Positions 25,991-34,040 of a DNA stretch of 64,000 nt are shown piece after piece. The notes beneath the pieces were generated by a model. That model had not been told where the DNA came from and did no database searches. It saw only the letters and a list, made by a program, of their open reading frames with translations. How positions within the stretch are numbered: the first letter of the stretch is position 1; each line of letters opens with the position of its first letter. Origin of the DNA: RI-242 sp038246255 (GTDB taxonomy: Bacteria; Planctomycetota; UBA1135; GCA-002686595); contig JBBRWC010000005.1 of the NCBI GenBank assembly GCA_038246255.1, forward strand, positions 1 to 64,000, given 5' to 3'. The position numbers were made by a program, and so were the translations under genes.

Positions 25991-28467
25991 GCCGGGGATA
26001 GGCCCGGCGCGCCGGGGAGGTCCTCTTGGACGCGGCTGCCCTGGGCGCGCGGTTCACGGGGCGGGGCGGCGGGCATGGGGGCCGGGCCTTCGCCCGGATC
26101 CACCTTGGGCCGCAGGTCCTTGAGGGCGATCCCGGCGACGAGGCGCTTCACCTCTTCGCCGGTGATCGTCTCGTGCTGCAAGAGCGCCGCTGCGACCGCT
26201 TCCATCGGCGCGCGGTGGCCGCGCAGGATTTCGACAGCGTGTCCGTAGGCCTCATTCAGCATGCGACGGATTTCAGCGTCGATCTCGCGCGCGGTTTCCT
26301 CCGAGTGGTTTTTGCCGCGCATCAGCTCGGTGCCGAGGAAATCGCTGCCCTGGCGGTCGCCGTAGTTGATCGGGCCGATGGTGTCGCTCATGCCGAGCTC
26401 GGTCACCATCGCACGGGCGAGGTCCGTCGCGCGGCGGATGTCGTCCGATGCACCCGCAGATATGTCGCCGCAGAACTCCGCTTCTGCGACGCGGCCGCCG
26501 AACAGCATGCAAAGCTGCGCCAGAAGGCGCCGCCGCTGCATGTGGTAGCTCTCGCGCTCGGGCAAGATCATCGTCGAGCCAAGTGCCCGTCCGCGCGGAA
26601 CGATGGTGACCTTGTGCGGCGGATCCGCATCGGGCAGGCAGGCCGCAAGCACCGCGTGGCCGGCTTCGTGGAACGCCGTGATGCGCTTGTCGGCCTCCTC
26701 CATCTTGCGCGAGACCTTTTGACGGCCGTAGCGCACCTTGTCGCGCGCTTCCTCGAGGTCGTCCATCGAGATCTCGTCGCGCCGGGCAAGGGCGGCCATG
26801 ATTGCGGCTTCGTTGATGATCGCAGCGAGTTCCGCGCCCGAATAGCCGGGTGTGGAGCGCGCCAACACTTGCACGTCCACGCCGGCGACGAGCTTCACCT
26901 TGCGCAGGTGAACAGCGAGGATCTCGGCGCGGTCCTCGACATCGGGCAGGTCGATCGTGACCTCGCGGTCGAAGCGCCCCGGACGCAGGAGCGCGGGGTC
27001 GAGCACATCCGGGCGGTTCGTCGCGGCGATGACGATGACGCCCTCGTCTGTGCTAAAACCGTCCATTTCGACGAGGATCGCGTTGAGCGTCTGCTCGCGT
27101 TCGTCGTGTCCACCGCCCATGCCGCTTCCGCGTCGGCGGCCGACCGCATCAATCTCGTCGAGGAAGATGATGCACGGGCTCGACTCGCGCGCCTGTTTGA
27201 ACAGGTCGCGCACGCGGCTCGCGCCAACACCGACGAACATCTCGACGAAGTCCGAACCCGAGATCGAGAAGAAGGGCACTTCCGCCTCGCCCGCGATGGC
27301 CTTCGCGAGCAGCGTTTTGCCGCAACCGGGAGGGCCCACCAGCAGCACGCCGCGTGGGATTCGTCCGCCGACCCGTTGGAAACGGCCCGGGTTTTTCAGG
27401 AACTCGACGATCTCGCTGACTTCGGCCTTCTCTTCGCGGGCGCCGGCGACATCGCTGAAGGACACGTTTGTGCGGCTCTCCTTCTGGTAGAGCTGCGCGC
27501 GGCTCTTGCCGAAGTTCATCACGCCACCCGCGCCCCCTTGGCCGCGCAACTGGCGCATGAAGAAGAACAGCACGAGGAGAATCAGCAGCCACGGGCCGAA
27601 CATCAAAAGGAACGGCCCAAATCGCGAGCTCGAGTCGCTGAACGAGGTGCCGCGCTCGGAGCCCAGTTCGAAACCCAGGCGCTCCGCCCGCACACCGGTC
27701 GATTCCACGGCACCCACGAGGGCGGTGAGGTCTGAATCGCGGCCAAGGCGCAGGTCGAGCCACAGGTAACCCGCGCTTTCGGGCAGGGGGAAGGGCGGTT
27801 CGGCCTCCGTATCCCAACTCGCGCGGCCGCGGGCGATGACTTCGACGAGCAGCGCGTCTTCCTGGCGCATGCGTCGCCCCGTGGAGGGCGCGGCCGCCGC
27901 CTTTCCGGGTGCGACTTCGGCGGGGGGGGCCCCGTTCTGCGCAGCGGGCCCGTTCGCCCCGTTCTCCCGGTCCGGCGCGGAATCCTGCGGCCCCGGCAGT
28001 CCGTCACCCGCGGGCGGCGGGGGAACGGTTTCGGGCATCGCGGACCAGGCGGTGAGCGCCGTCGCGGTGCGCGGTGTGTAGTAACCAAGCTCAAGGGCCG
28101 CGAGGAACGCGTCCGGAGTCACGGCCTTGAGGTGGCGCGCTTTCACCGCGCGGAACTCAGATTCCCGGCTGCTGGCATCGGCAAATTCCGTTTGGAACGC
28201 CGTTGGCTCCGCACCCGGCCGCGGGCGGAACGTGCCCTCGATCGCCGTGGAGCCCGCGCTCGTGCCGCGGAACTGCTGCTGCTCGACGCGCCCCGAGTAG
28301 AGCTGGTACAGGTACTCGTCCTGGCTGAGCGTCTGGACCGGCCGCATCGTGTCGTTGCCGACGACGATGACAATCAGGATCACCACGAACAGGAACAGCA
28401 GGAACGAACCGAAAGAGCGCGACTTGCTGCGCCCTTTCTCCGGGTCCTCGGTCTTCTTCTCGCTCAC
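25987..28467 (-). CDS. ftsH: ATP-dependent zinc metalloprotease FtsH
   Basis: Membrane-bound AAA protease for quality control. From the GTG at 28467 it has 826 residues. The first membrane helix is near 19-37, the second near 290-308, Walker A GPPGCGKT near 378-385, Walker B FLDEID near 435-440, the second region of homology AATNRPDVLDPALLRPGRFD after it, and the zinc site HEAGH at 601-605. The periplasmic part is about 250 residues, much longer than usual, with a Pro/Ala/Gly-rich insert near 148-200. An in-frame TTG at 28542 would add 25 residues; GGAAAAG before the GTG favours 28467. Confidence 0.93.
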   Translation of the reverse strand: MSEKKTEDPEKGRSKSRSFGSFLLFLFVVILIVIVVGNDTMRPVQTLSQDEYLYQLYSGRVEQQQFRGTSAGSTAIEGTFRPRPGAEPTAFQTEFADASSRESEFRAVKARHLKAVTPDAFLAALELGYYTPRTATALTAWSAMPETVPPPPAGDGLPGPQDSAPDRENGANGPAAQNGAPPAEVAPGKAAAAPSTGRRMRQEDALLVEVIARGRASWDTEAEPPFPLPESAGYLWLDLRLGRDSDLTALVGAVESTGVRAERLGFELGSERGTSFSDSSSRFGPFLLMFGPWLLILLVLFFFMRQLRGQGGAGGVMNFGKSRAQLYQKESRTNVSFSDVAGAREEKAEVSEIVEFLKNPGRFQRVGGRIPRGVLLVGPPGCGKTLLAKAIAGEAEVPFFSISGSDFVEMFVGVGASRVRDLFKQARESSPCIIFLDEIDAVGRRRGSGMGGGHDEREQTLNAILVEMDGFSTDEGVIVIAATNRPDVLDPALLRPGRFDREVTIDLPDVEDRAEILAVHLRKVKLVAGVDVQVLARSTPGYSGAELAAIINEAAIMAALARRDEISMDDLEEARDKVRYGRQKVSRKMEEADKRITAFHEAGHAVLAACLPDADPPHKVTIVPRGRALGSTMILPERESYHMQRRRLLAQLCMLFGGRVAEAEFCGDISAGASDDIRRATDLARAMVTELGMSDTIGPINYGDRQGSDFLGTELMRGKNHSEETAREIDAEIRRMLNEAYGHAVEILRGHRAPMEAVAAALLQHETITGEEVKRLVAGIALKDLRPKVDPGEGPAPMPAAPPREPRAQGSRVQEDLPGAPGLSPA

Positions 28468-28668
28468 GTGTGCTTTTCCAATGTTTCCCGAACGGGGCGA
28501 TAAGCCAAGGGAGTGGCCGAGGAGGCTCGCGGGCTCCGCCAAACGGGCGCAGACCAGCCAACCGTCGTCCCACCCGCCGCGGGCCTGGTCGCGGCGAACG
28601 GCGCACCGCGGTTGAAGCTCGCGGGACTCCGCGCGGGATCGTCCACAGGCTTCGGACCGCTGGCCCGC

Positions 28669-29211
28669 CTACTCCACCCCTTTGTAAGCCGGTGGGCGGA
28701 ACAGGTCCAGGATCAGACCCTGCGCAAGATGCGTGAGCGCGCGGTCGCGCTCCGCGCGCTCCACCGGCGCGTCGGTGGCGAGCCCGCGCCCGTCCAGGGC
28801 GAACCCGGCCGAGAGCTGGCGTTCGGACCGCGTCAGCACCGCCCCGTCGGCGCGCCGGACCAATTCGACCCAAACGCCGATCTCCACGCCGGTTTCGAGC
28901 TGCTCGTTGTCCACGGAGCGCACCCCGGCACGGCGGCGGTAGTCGAACACCGAGCCCCGGACCACGTAGTCCGCGTCGCCCGGGTGCGCGGGGCGCAGGC
29001 CCACCCAGTCGATCAGCGCGTCCGTCAGCGCCCGGGTGACCTCGACCTCGAGGTCGGGCAGCCGTGTCTCGTTTCCCAAAAAGGCCACGGCCACGGTCGA
29101 GCCCGCGGGCAAATCGGAGCTCAGGCCCGCGCGCCAGCCGCAGGCGGACAGCGCAAGGCCAAGGGCCAAGGCCAACCCGAGACGCTGTGCGAACGCGCGG
29201 GCGTGGCTCAT
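28669..29211 (-). CDS. lptE: LptE-like outer-membrane lipoprotein
   Basis: A 180-residue lipoprotein with signal peptide and lipobox LSAC-G near residue 24. LPAGSTVAVAFLGNETRLPDLE followed by a helix and VVRGSVFDYRR matches the LptE fold, which plugs the LptD barrel that delivers LPS to the outer leaflet. Sequence conservation in this family is low, so the symbol is tentative. The ATG at 29211 overlaps the BamD-like gene stop by four bases. This placement beside a BamD-like gene suggests an outer-membrane assembly operon. Confidence 0.7.
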   Translation of the reverse strand: MSHARAFAQRLGLALALGLALSACGWRAGLSSDLPAGSTVAVAFLGNETRLPDLEVEVTRALTDALIDWVGLRPAHPGDADYVVRGSVFDYRRRAGVRSVDNEQLETGVEIGVWVELVRRADGAVLTRSERQLSAGFALDGRGLATDAPVERAERDRALTHLAQGLILDLFRPPAYKGVE

Positions 29212-30479
29212 CGGCGGGTCCCCGCGGCGGCCGGCGCGCCGCCCGAGTCTGCGGAGAAGTTTGCGGAGGAATCCGTCGCCGGAGCGGGGCTGTCCGTCGC
29301 CGCCGCGGGGCTGTCCGTCGCCGGAGCGGGGGGGTCCGCGACGGGCGTGGGGCCCACGTCGGCGAGCAGTTCGCGCGCTTCCTCCGCCAGCTCAACGAAG
29401 CCCGCCGCGCTGGCTTTTTCGAGGGCTCGGCCGGCGTGCAACCGCACACCGTAGTCCTTGGAGGTGCGCGCATAAAAACGCGCCACCACGAGGTCATGGC
29501 GCACCAATCGGGTGCGGCACTCGGCAAGCAATGCGACGACGCGGGCTTGCTCCGCCTCCGCACCCGGCTTGCCCGCGTGGCGCGCGATCCAACCTTCAAG
29601 CTCGCGCTCCGCTGCGATCAACTCGCCGCGGTCGTAGTCGATCCGCACGAGGCGCTCGAGCCGCAGTTCGGGCACACGCGCCTCGCTGGCGAAGGCAAAC
29701 GGGCTTTCCGGGTGGTAAAGCAAGAGGTCGGAGTGGCGGTCGATGGCAAAGTCGAGCCGGTTGGCCTCCTCGTAGAGCGTCGCGAGCTCCGCGTACGCCG
29801 CGGCCGCGCCCGGGTGCGTCGGGTGTTCGACGACGAGGTACTCAAGGGGCGTGACGGACCGCGCACGATTGGTGAAAAACAACAGGTAGCGGCCACCGTC
29901 CCGCGCGAGCGCCATGCCCGCCCGCGCGACGACTTCCCCGGCCTCGGGCCGCAGGTGGTGGGTGGGGTGCTCGCGCTCGAGCGCTGCGATCGCGCGGTAG
30001 GCGTCCATCGACCGGCGTTCGTCGAGCAAACGCCGTCCGCGGCCGATCGCGTGGATCGCCCGGCTGCGGCGCGGCAAGAGCTCGGCGGACACGAGGTCGA
30101 ACTCGTCGGAGTGCGTGGCCTGGCGCGCCGCCGTTTGGACCGCGTCTTCGAGCAGGCCCTCTGCGGCCGCGCGGCCCTCCGGGGCAAGGTTCGAGGCTTT
30201 GCGCAGCGCGAGCGCGCGCGCCACCGCGTACCACGGTCGGTCGTCCGCGAGCGCCGCGCGCCCCGCTTCCAACTGCGCCTCCGTGTCCCCGGGTCCGAGC
30301 GGACCCTCGGAAAGTGGCAATTCACCGGGCAGCGGCTTCGGCCCCGTCGCCGTGCACGCCGCGAGCAGGACGGCACACAGGAGCACCCCAAGCGCCCGCG
30401 CACGCCCGCTTTGGCGCGTGCGGCGGCGGAGCTCCGCGGGGAGGGGTCCCAAGGGGCAGTGGGGGGCGGGCGCGTTCAA
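29208..30479 (-). CDS. TPR-type outer-membrane lipoprotein, BamD-like
   Basis: About 423 residues from a TTG at 30479 that overlaps the recO stop as TTGA. The signal peptide ends in lipobox LLAAC near residue 42. The body is helical with TPR spacing: EHPTHHLRPEAGEVVARAG, EHPTHPGAAAAYAELATLYEEAN and YHPESPFAFASEAR. This fits BamD-type lipoproteins that help fold outer-membrane barrels, though at this length it may be a paralogue. The C-terminus is a Pro/Ala/Thr-rich tail encoded by a 21-bp repeat. It is followed by the LptE-like gene. Confidence 0.62.
   Translation of the reverse strand: MNAPAPHCPLGPLPAELRRRTRQSGRARALGVLLCAVLLAACTATGPKPLPGELPLSEGPLGPGDTEAQLEAGRAALADDRPWYAVARALALRKASNLAPEGRAAAEGLLEDAVQTAARQATHSDEFDLVSAELLPRRSRAIHAIGRGRRLLDERRSMDAYRAIAALEREHPTHHLRPEAGEVVARAGMALARDGGRYLLFFTNRARSVTPLEYLVVEHPTHPGAAAAYAELATLYEEANRLDFAIDRHSDLLLYHPESPFAFASEARVPELRLERLVRIDYDRGELIAAERELEGWIARHAGKPGAEAEQARVVALLAECRTRLVRHDLVVARFYARTSKDYGVRLHAGRALEKASAAGFVELAEEARELLADVGPTPVADPPAPATDSPAAATDSPAPATDSSANFSADSGGAPAAAGTRR
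29272..29334. repeat. 21-bp tandem repeat, three copies, in the BamD-like gene
   Basis: Units like TCCGTCGCCGGAGCGGGGCTG, with a few changes. They encode repeating Pro-Ala-Pro/Ala-Ala-Thr-Asp-Ser in the C-terminal tail. Confidence 0.8.
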
Positions 30480-31378
30480 GGGCGGGCCGTCGGATGGGCG
30501 GAAGGTGGCGGAAGCACAGGCGAGCGGGCGCCGTGTCCGCGCGGGCCGGGCGGATGGCTCCGCGCGCGGCTGCGGGGGCGTTGTTCCAAATGCTGTTCGA
30601 GGAAATCCTCGACGAGTTTTGCCAGGCGTTGCCGTTGCGCGGTGGACAGTGTGCCCGACGGGGGCGCCGTCTGCGAGCGCGCGTCCGGGCCGTGCGCGAG
30701 CAACAGGGCGCCGGCTTCGAGCACCGTGCTTTCGACCTCGAGAACGGGAGCTCCAAGCGTTCGCGCGCCCTCCGCGCAGCGCCGGCACAGCCGTCCCCCT
30801 TGGGCCGGCGCAAAGTGGGTGCGCGGAGCACCGCTCCCCGGCGGCGGAGCTTCGCGTCCACAGGCGGCGCAGCGATCGAGGGCGGGGGCGAGGCCGAGCT
30901 CGTTGAGGAAGCCGAGGTCGAACGCGATGCGCACGAGGTCGATCCGCGCGGCCGCCTCCGTGCCCTCGGCTGCGGCGCGCTCCTGCGCTCCGAGGGTGTC
31001 GAGCTGGTCCAGCGCCGACTCCGCGAGGCGGAACATCCCCGCTTCGGGCTGACCGGGCCGGGCGGCGAGGTCGAGCAACTCCAGCACGCTCAGGGCGGCG
31101 CGGTACGTCGCAAGCGAGGCGACGATGGAGCGGCGGCGCACGAGTATTCGGGCGCCGCGCAGTTCGCCGAGCCCGCCCGCATCGCGGGGGCGCCAGTCGA
31201 GTTCCAGGGTGTCGAACAGGTCGAGTGTGCCGCAGTAACCCGACGTGGGCCGGTAGGCGCCACGGGCCATGATGTGGGCGCGGCTCGTGCGCTTGGTCAA
31301 CACCTGGACGACGAGCGACGATTCCCCAAAGGGTGTCCGACCAAGCAGCAACGCGTGGTCAGTGCAAAGCGACGCCAT
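30476..31378 (-). CDS. recO: DNA repair protein RecO
   Basis: Recombination mediator that loads RecA at gaps with RecR. The 300-residue protein has an N-terminal OB fold (LLLGRTPFGESSLVVQVLT, then AHIMARGAYRP) and a helical C-terminal domain with a zinc knuckle of two CXXC pairs (CAAC and CRRC). The last 40 residues are Arg/Pro-rich, beyond the usual end. The ATG at 31378 lies 71 bases after the CBS-protein stop. The frame stays open upstream into that gene, but those residues are not conserved. Confidence 0.85.
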   Translation of the reverse strand: MASLCTDHALLLGRTPFGESSLVVQVLTKRTSRAHIMARGAYRPTSGYCGTLDLFDTLELDWRPRDAGGLGELRGARILVRRRSIVASLATYRAALSVLELLDLAARPGQPEAGMFRLAESALDQLDTLGAQERAAAEGTEAAARIDLVRIAFDLGFLNELGLAPALDRCAACGREAPPPGSGAPRTHFAPAQGGRLCRRCAEGARTLGAPVLEVESTVLEAGALLLAHGPDARSQTAPPSGTLSTAQRQRLAKLVEDFLEQHLEQRPRSRARSHPPGPRGHGARSPVLPPPSAHPTARP

Positions 31379-31449
31379 TCGGCCAGGCGCGGCCTTCGAC
31401 GACGCGGCCGCGGAGCGCGGCGAGCCGGCCCGAGCCCCGCCCTGACGCT

Positions 31450-32784
31450 TCAGGGGGCCCCGGCGGCGACGAGGCGCCGCAGCCGAACATCGAGCACGCG
31501 GCGGTCGCTCGCACGCAGGACAGTCACTTCGACGTCCTTGTGCACGAAGCTCTCGCCCTCGGCCGGGAAGTGCCCGAGGCGCGCGAGGACAAACCCCGCT
31601 AGCGTCTCGTAATCGTCTTCCTCGGGCAGATCCAAGTCGAGGGCTTCGTTGACGTCGCTGATGTGCTCTGCGGCGTCGACCTCGGCCGTCCATTCGTCGA
31701 TGCGCCGCACTCCGGCGATCTCTTCGTCGTCGTATTCGTCGCGCAGCTCACCGACGAGCTCCGTGAGGATGTCGCCCATCGTCACGAGCCCGGCTGTGCC
31801 GCCGTATTCGTCGAGCACGATCGCGAACTTTGCCTGTTGTTTGCGGAACTCGGCGAGGAGGTCGCTGATGCGCTTCGTCTCGGGCACGAACGTCACCGGG
31901 CGCAGGAGCCGGCGCAGGTCGGCTCCCGCGAGCCCACCCGCTGCGATCAGCGGCAGGACGTCGCGCGACGAAAAAATGCCGACGATCGCGTCGAGGCCGC
32001 CGTCGTAGACGGGCAGGCGGGAATGCTGGCTTTCGGCCGCGGTACGCACGGCGGCATCGATGCCACCCGCGAGGTCGATCGCGCGGATTTCGGTGCGCGG
32101 GGTCATGATCGCCGCGACGTCGACGTCGTGGAACTCCATGACGTTTTCGATGATCTCGCGCTCGGTGTCGTCGAGTCCACCCTCGATCTCCGAATCGACG
32201 ATCGCCTCGCGCAGTCCTTCGACGATCTGGCGGGTGCGCTCGGGGGTCTCGCGCACGTCCAGAGCCTGTCGCGCAAGGTGTTTGGTGCCCTCGATCGCGC
32301 GCGAAACGAACGACACGGGCCATTGGATCGCGTGGAAAACCGGCAGGGCCGCGACAAGCACGCGGTCCCCGTGGCCAACCACAAGGACGGCGGGCAGCAC
32401 TTCGCCGACGACCACGAGCAGCGGCACGGCGAGGGCGATCGCCAACAGGCCTTCGCTCCAGTCCAGGGCGTCGCCCCCGGCGACGAGGGCGAGCAGAAGC
32501 ACGGCGAAGCACAGTTCGAACGCGAGGCGGAAAAGGCCGGCGCTCGTCGCCAGGCTGTCGGGGCGCTCGAGGAGGGGCGCGAGCCGGCTGCGGCGCGCCT
32601 CGCTGCCCGCCTGGGGCAGAACCCGAGATGCGAGGGAGCGCAGGAGGGCCAGGCGCAGGACCGAGCAGGCTCCCACGAGGATCAAGGCGGTGGCGGAGAG
32701 GATCCAGAGCGAGGCCACTCCCGTCGCGGAGATTTCCGCGAGGGGAGCGAACCCCGAACTCGACGCTGGGTCGTTCGTGTTCAC
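31450..32784 (-). CDS. CNNM/hemolysin-C family protein with CBS pair and CorC_HlyC domain
   Basis: About 444 residues. Three to four membrane helices lie in residues 20-170 (DUF21-type), then FHDVDVAAIMTPRTEIRAID begins the CBS pair. FAIVLDEYGGTAGLVTMGDILTELVGE ends it, and a C-terminal CorC_HlyC domain includes DYETLAGFVLARLGHFP. The family is linked to magnesium/cobalt or sodium transport and is often called hemolysin for historical reasons. The GTG at 32784 is chosen because sequence upstream is Gly/Pro/Arg-rich with no membrane segment. An alternative ATG lies about 46 codons further up. Confidence 0.82.
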   Translation of the reverse strand: MNTNDPASSSGFAPLAEISATGVASLWILSATALILVGACSVLRLALLRSLASRVLPQAGSEARRSRLAPLLERPDSLATSAGLFRLAFELCFAVLLLALVAGGDALDWSEGLLAIALAVPLLVVVGEVLPAVLVVGHGDRVLVAALPVFHAIQWPVSFVSRAIEGTKHLARQALDVRETPERTRQIVEGLREAIVDSEIEGGLDDTEREIIENVMEFHDVDVAAIMTPRTEIRAIDLAGGIDAAVRTAAESQHSRLPVYDGGLDAIVGIFSSRDVLPLIAAGGLAGADLRRLLRPVTFVPETKRISDLLAEFRKQQAKFAIVLDEYGGTAGLVTMGDILTELVGELRDEYDDEEIAGVRRIDEWTAEVDAAEHISDVNEALDLDLPEEDDYETLAGFVLARLGHFPAEGESFVHKDVEVTVLRASDRRVLDVRLRRLVAAGAP

Positions 32785-33148
32785 GGGATGCGAGTCGGAG
32801 CGTAGGGCCGCGAAGGCGGCGGGCCTGCCGGTTGCCCGCAGGACGTCCGATCCTAGCACCCGGGCGGGGTGGGTCACCCGCCCGGGGCCGGGCCCGGGCG
32901 ACCGAATCCGCTGCGGTTCGGCCCCCATCCCTGTGCAGGTCCCGGTTGCGGGCCCGGCAACCCGAGCCCAGTGCCAAGGCGGGGGCGAAGGTGTGGGGTC
33001 GCGCGCCCCGAGTTGCCCCCCCGCCGAGCAAATGCTGCGCGAGCCGTTGCGGCGCCAGCGCAAGTTGCGTGGCCGGAGCGCTCCAAAGGGGTTGTGAAAC
33101 GATGTCCTAATCGATGATTCAATAACAACTTAGGCACTATCTTTGGCA
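32785..33148. other. Divergent intergenic region with an AT-rich island before the sigma-factor gene
   Basis: No gene is supported. Most of it is Pro/Gly-codon-like GC-rich sequence, but 33090-33148 is strikingly AT-rich for this genome. TTGTGA at 33092-33097, with TGATTC or GATTCA 17-18 bases later, could form a promoter for the sigma-factor gene. This is a weak match and is given as inference. Confidence 0.35.
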
Positions 33149-34006
33149 ATGGATCGCAGCGTGGCATGGCGTGTGCTGGCGAAGGCCATGCGATCCATCG
33201 AAGCCCCTTTGCTGTCGACGTCCACCCTGCAAGCCGCGCCCACCCGCGAACTCACCCGGCCGCGGGCCAGGACGGTAGCGTCCAGGGCGGTAGCGTCCAG
33301 GGCGGTGGTATCCAGGGCGGTGGTATCCCCGGCGGTGGGAACAGCCGGGACAGGCGAAATACGCGCAGGGGCGCGCTCCGGCGCTCCCGCGACCGGAGAC
33401 GACCGGACCGCCACGCGCCTGATGGCCCATTTCAGGGATACGGGGAGCGACGCCGCATTTGAGGCGCTGTACCTCGCCGCGCGTCAGGACGTCGCCATCT
33501 GGATCCGCTCGCTCCTGCGCCAGGGTCCGGCGCACATCGACGCCGTCGAAATCCTCCAGGACACCTTCGTCAACGTCTACCGTTATCCGTCGGGCTTCCG
33601 CGACGAACACCCGGCGAGCTTCCGGGTGTGGGTGCGGACGATCGCTGGCAACCTTGTTCGCCGGGCGCGCTCGCGCCGCGGCCGCGAACTGTGTGTCGAG
33701 CTGCCCGTGGGGCCGCACGAGCCCGCGGATCAAAACCCCGGACCGGACCGGCTCGCCGACCAGGACGAACAACTGGGCAGCCTGCGTGCGTCGTGGATGC
33801 TATTCCTGAAGGGTTACCTCGAGGCCTGGAACACCCTCGCACCGCGGGATCGGCTCGCCCTCGAACTTGTGGAGCTCGAGCGCCTGCCGTACCCCGAGGC
33901 CGCCGCGCGCCTGGGTGTCCGCGCGGCCAACATGAAGATGATTGTCTTCCGCAGCCGCAAGCGCCTGTTTGCGCGCATGCGCGTCGCTCTCGCGCGCGCG
34001 GCGTGA
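33149..34006 (+). CDS. ECF-type RNA polymerase sigma factor with repeat-containing N-terminal extension
   Basis: About 285 residues from the ATG at 33149 (an in-frame TTG lies two codons upstream). Region 2 spans about 90-175, with FEALYLAARQDVAIWIRSLL, EILQDTFVNVYRYP and FRVWVRTIAGNLVRRARSR. Region 4 spans about 225-283, with LAPRDRLALELVELERLPYPEAAARLGVR and a helix-turn-helix end. The first 85 residues are an unusual extension rich in Ala, Arg, Val and Ser, partly made of four 5-residue repeats. No anti-sigma gene is adjacent. The target promoters cannot be inferred. Confidence 0.82.
   Translation: MDRSVAWRVLAKAMRSIEAPLLSTSTLQAAPTRELTRPRARTVASRAVASRAVVSRAVVSPAVGTAGTGEIRAGARSGAPATGDDRTATRLMAHFRDTGSDAAFEALYLAARQDVAIWIRSLLRQGPAHIDAVEILQDTFVNVYRYPSGFRDEHPASFRVWVRTIAGNLVRRARSRRGRELCVELPVGPHEPADQNPGPDRLADQDEQLGSLRASWMLFLKGYLEAWNTLAPRDRLALELVELERLPYPEAAARLGVRAANMKMIVFRSRKRLFARMRVALARAA
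33275..33334. repeat. 15-bp tandem repeat, four copies, in the sigma-factor gene
   Basis: Two perfect units of GTAGCGTCCAGGGCG followed by two altered ones (GTGGTATCC plus AGGGCG or CCGGCG). In frame they encode Val-Ala/Val-Ser-Arg/Pro-Ala repeats. Confidence 0.88.
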
Positions 34007-34040
34007 ATCCTAAAGCGACTGCGCCAATCCTGGCCAGCGA

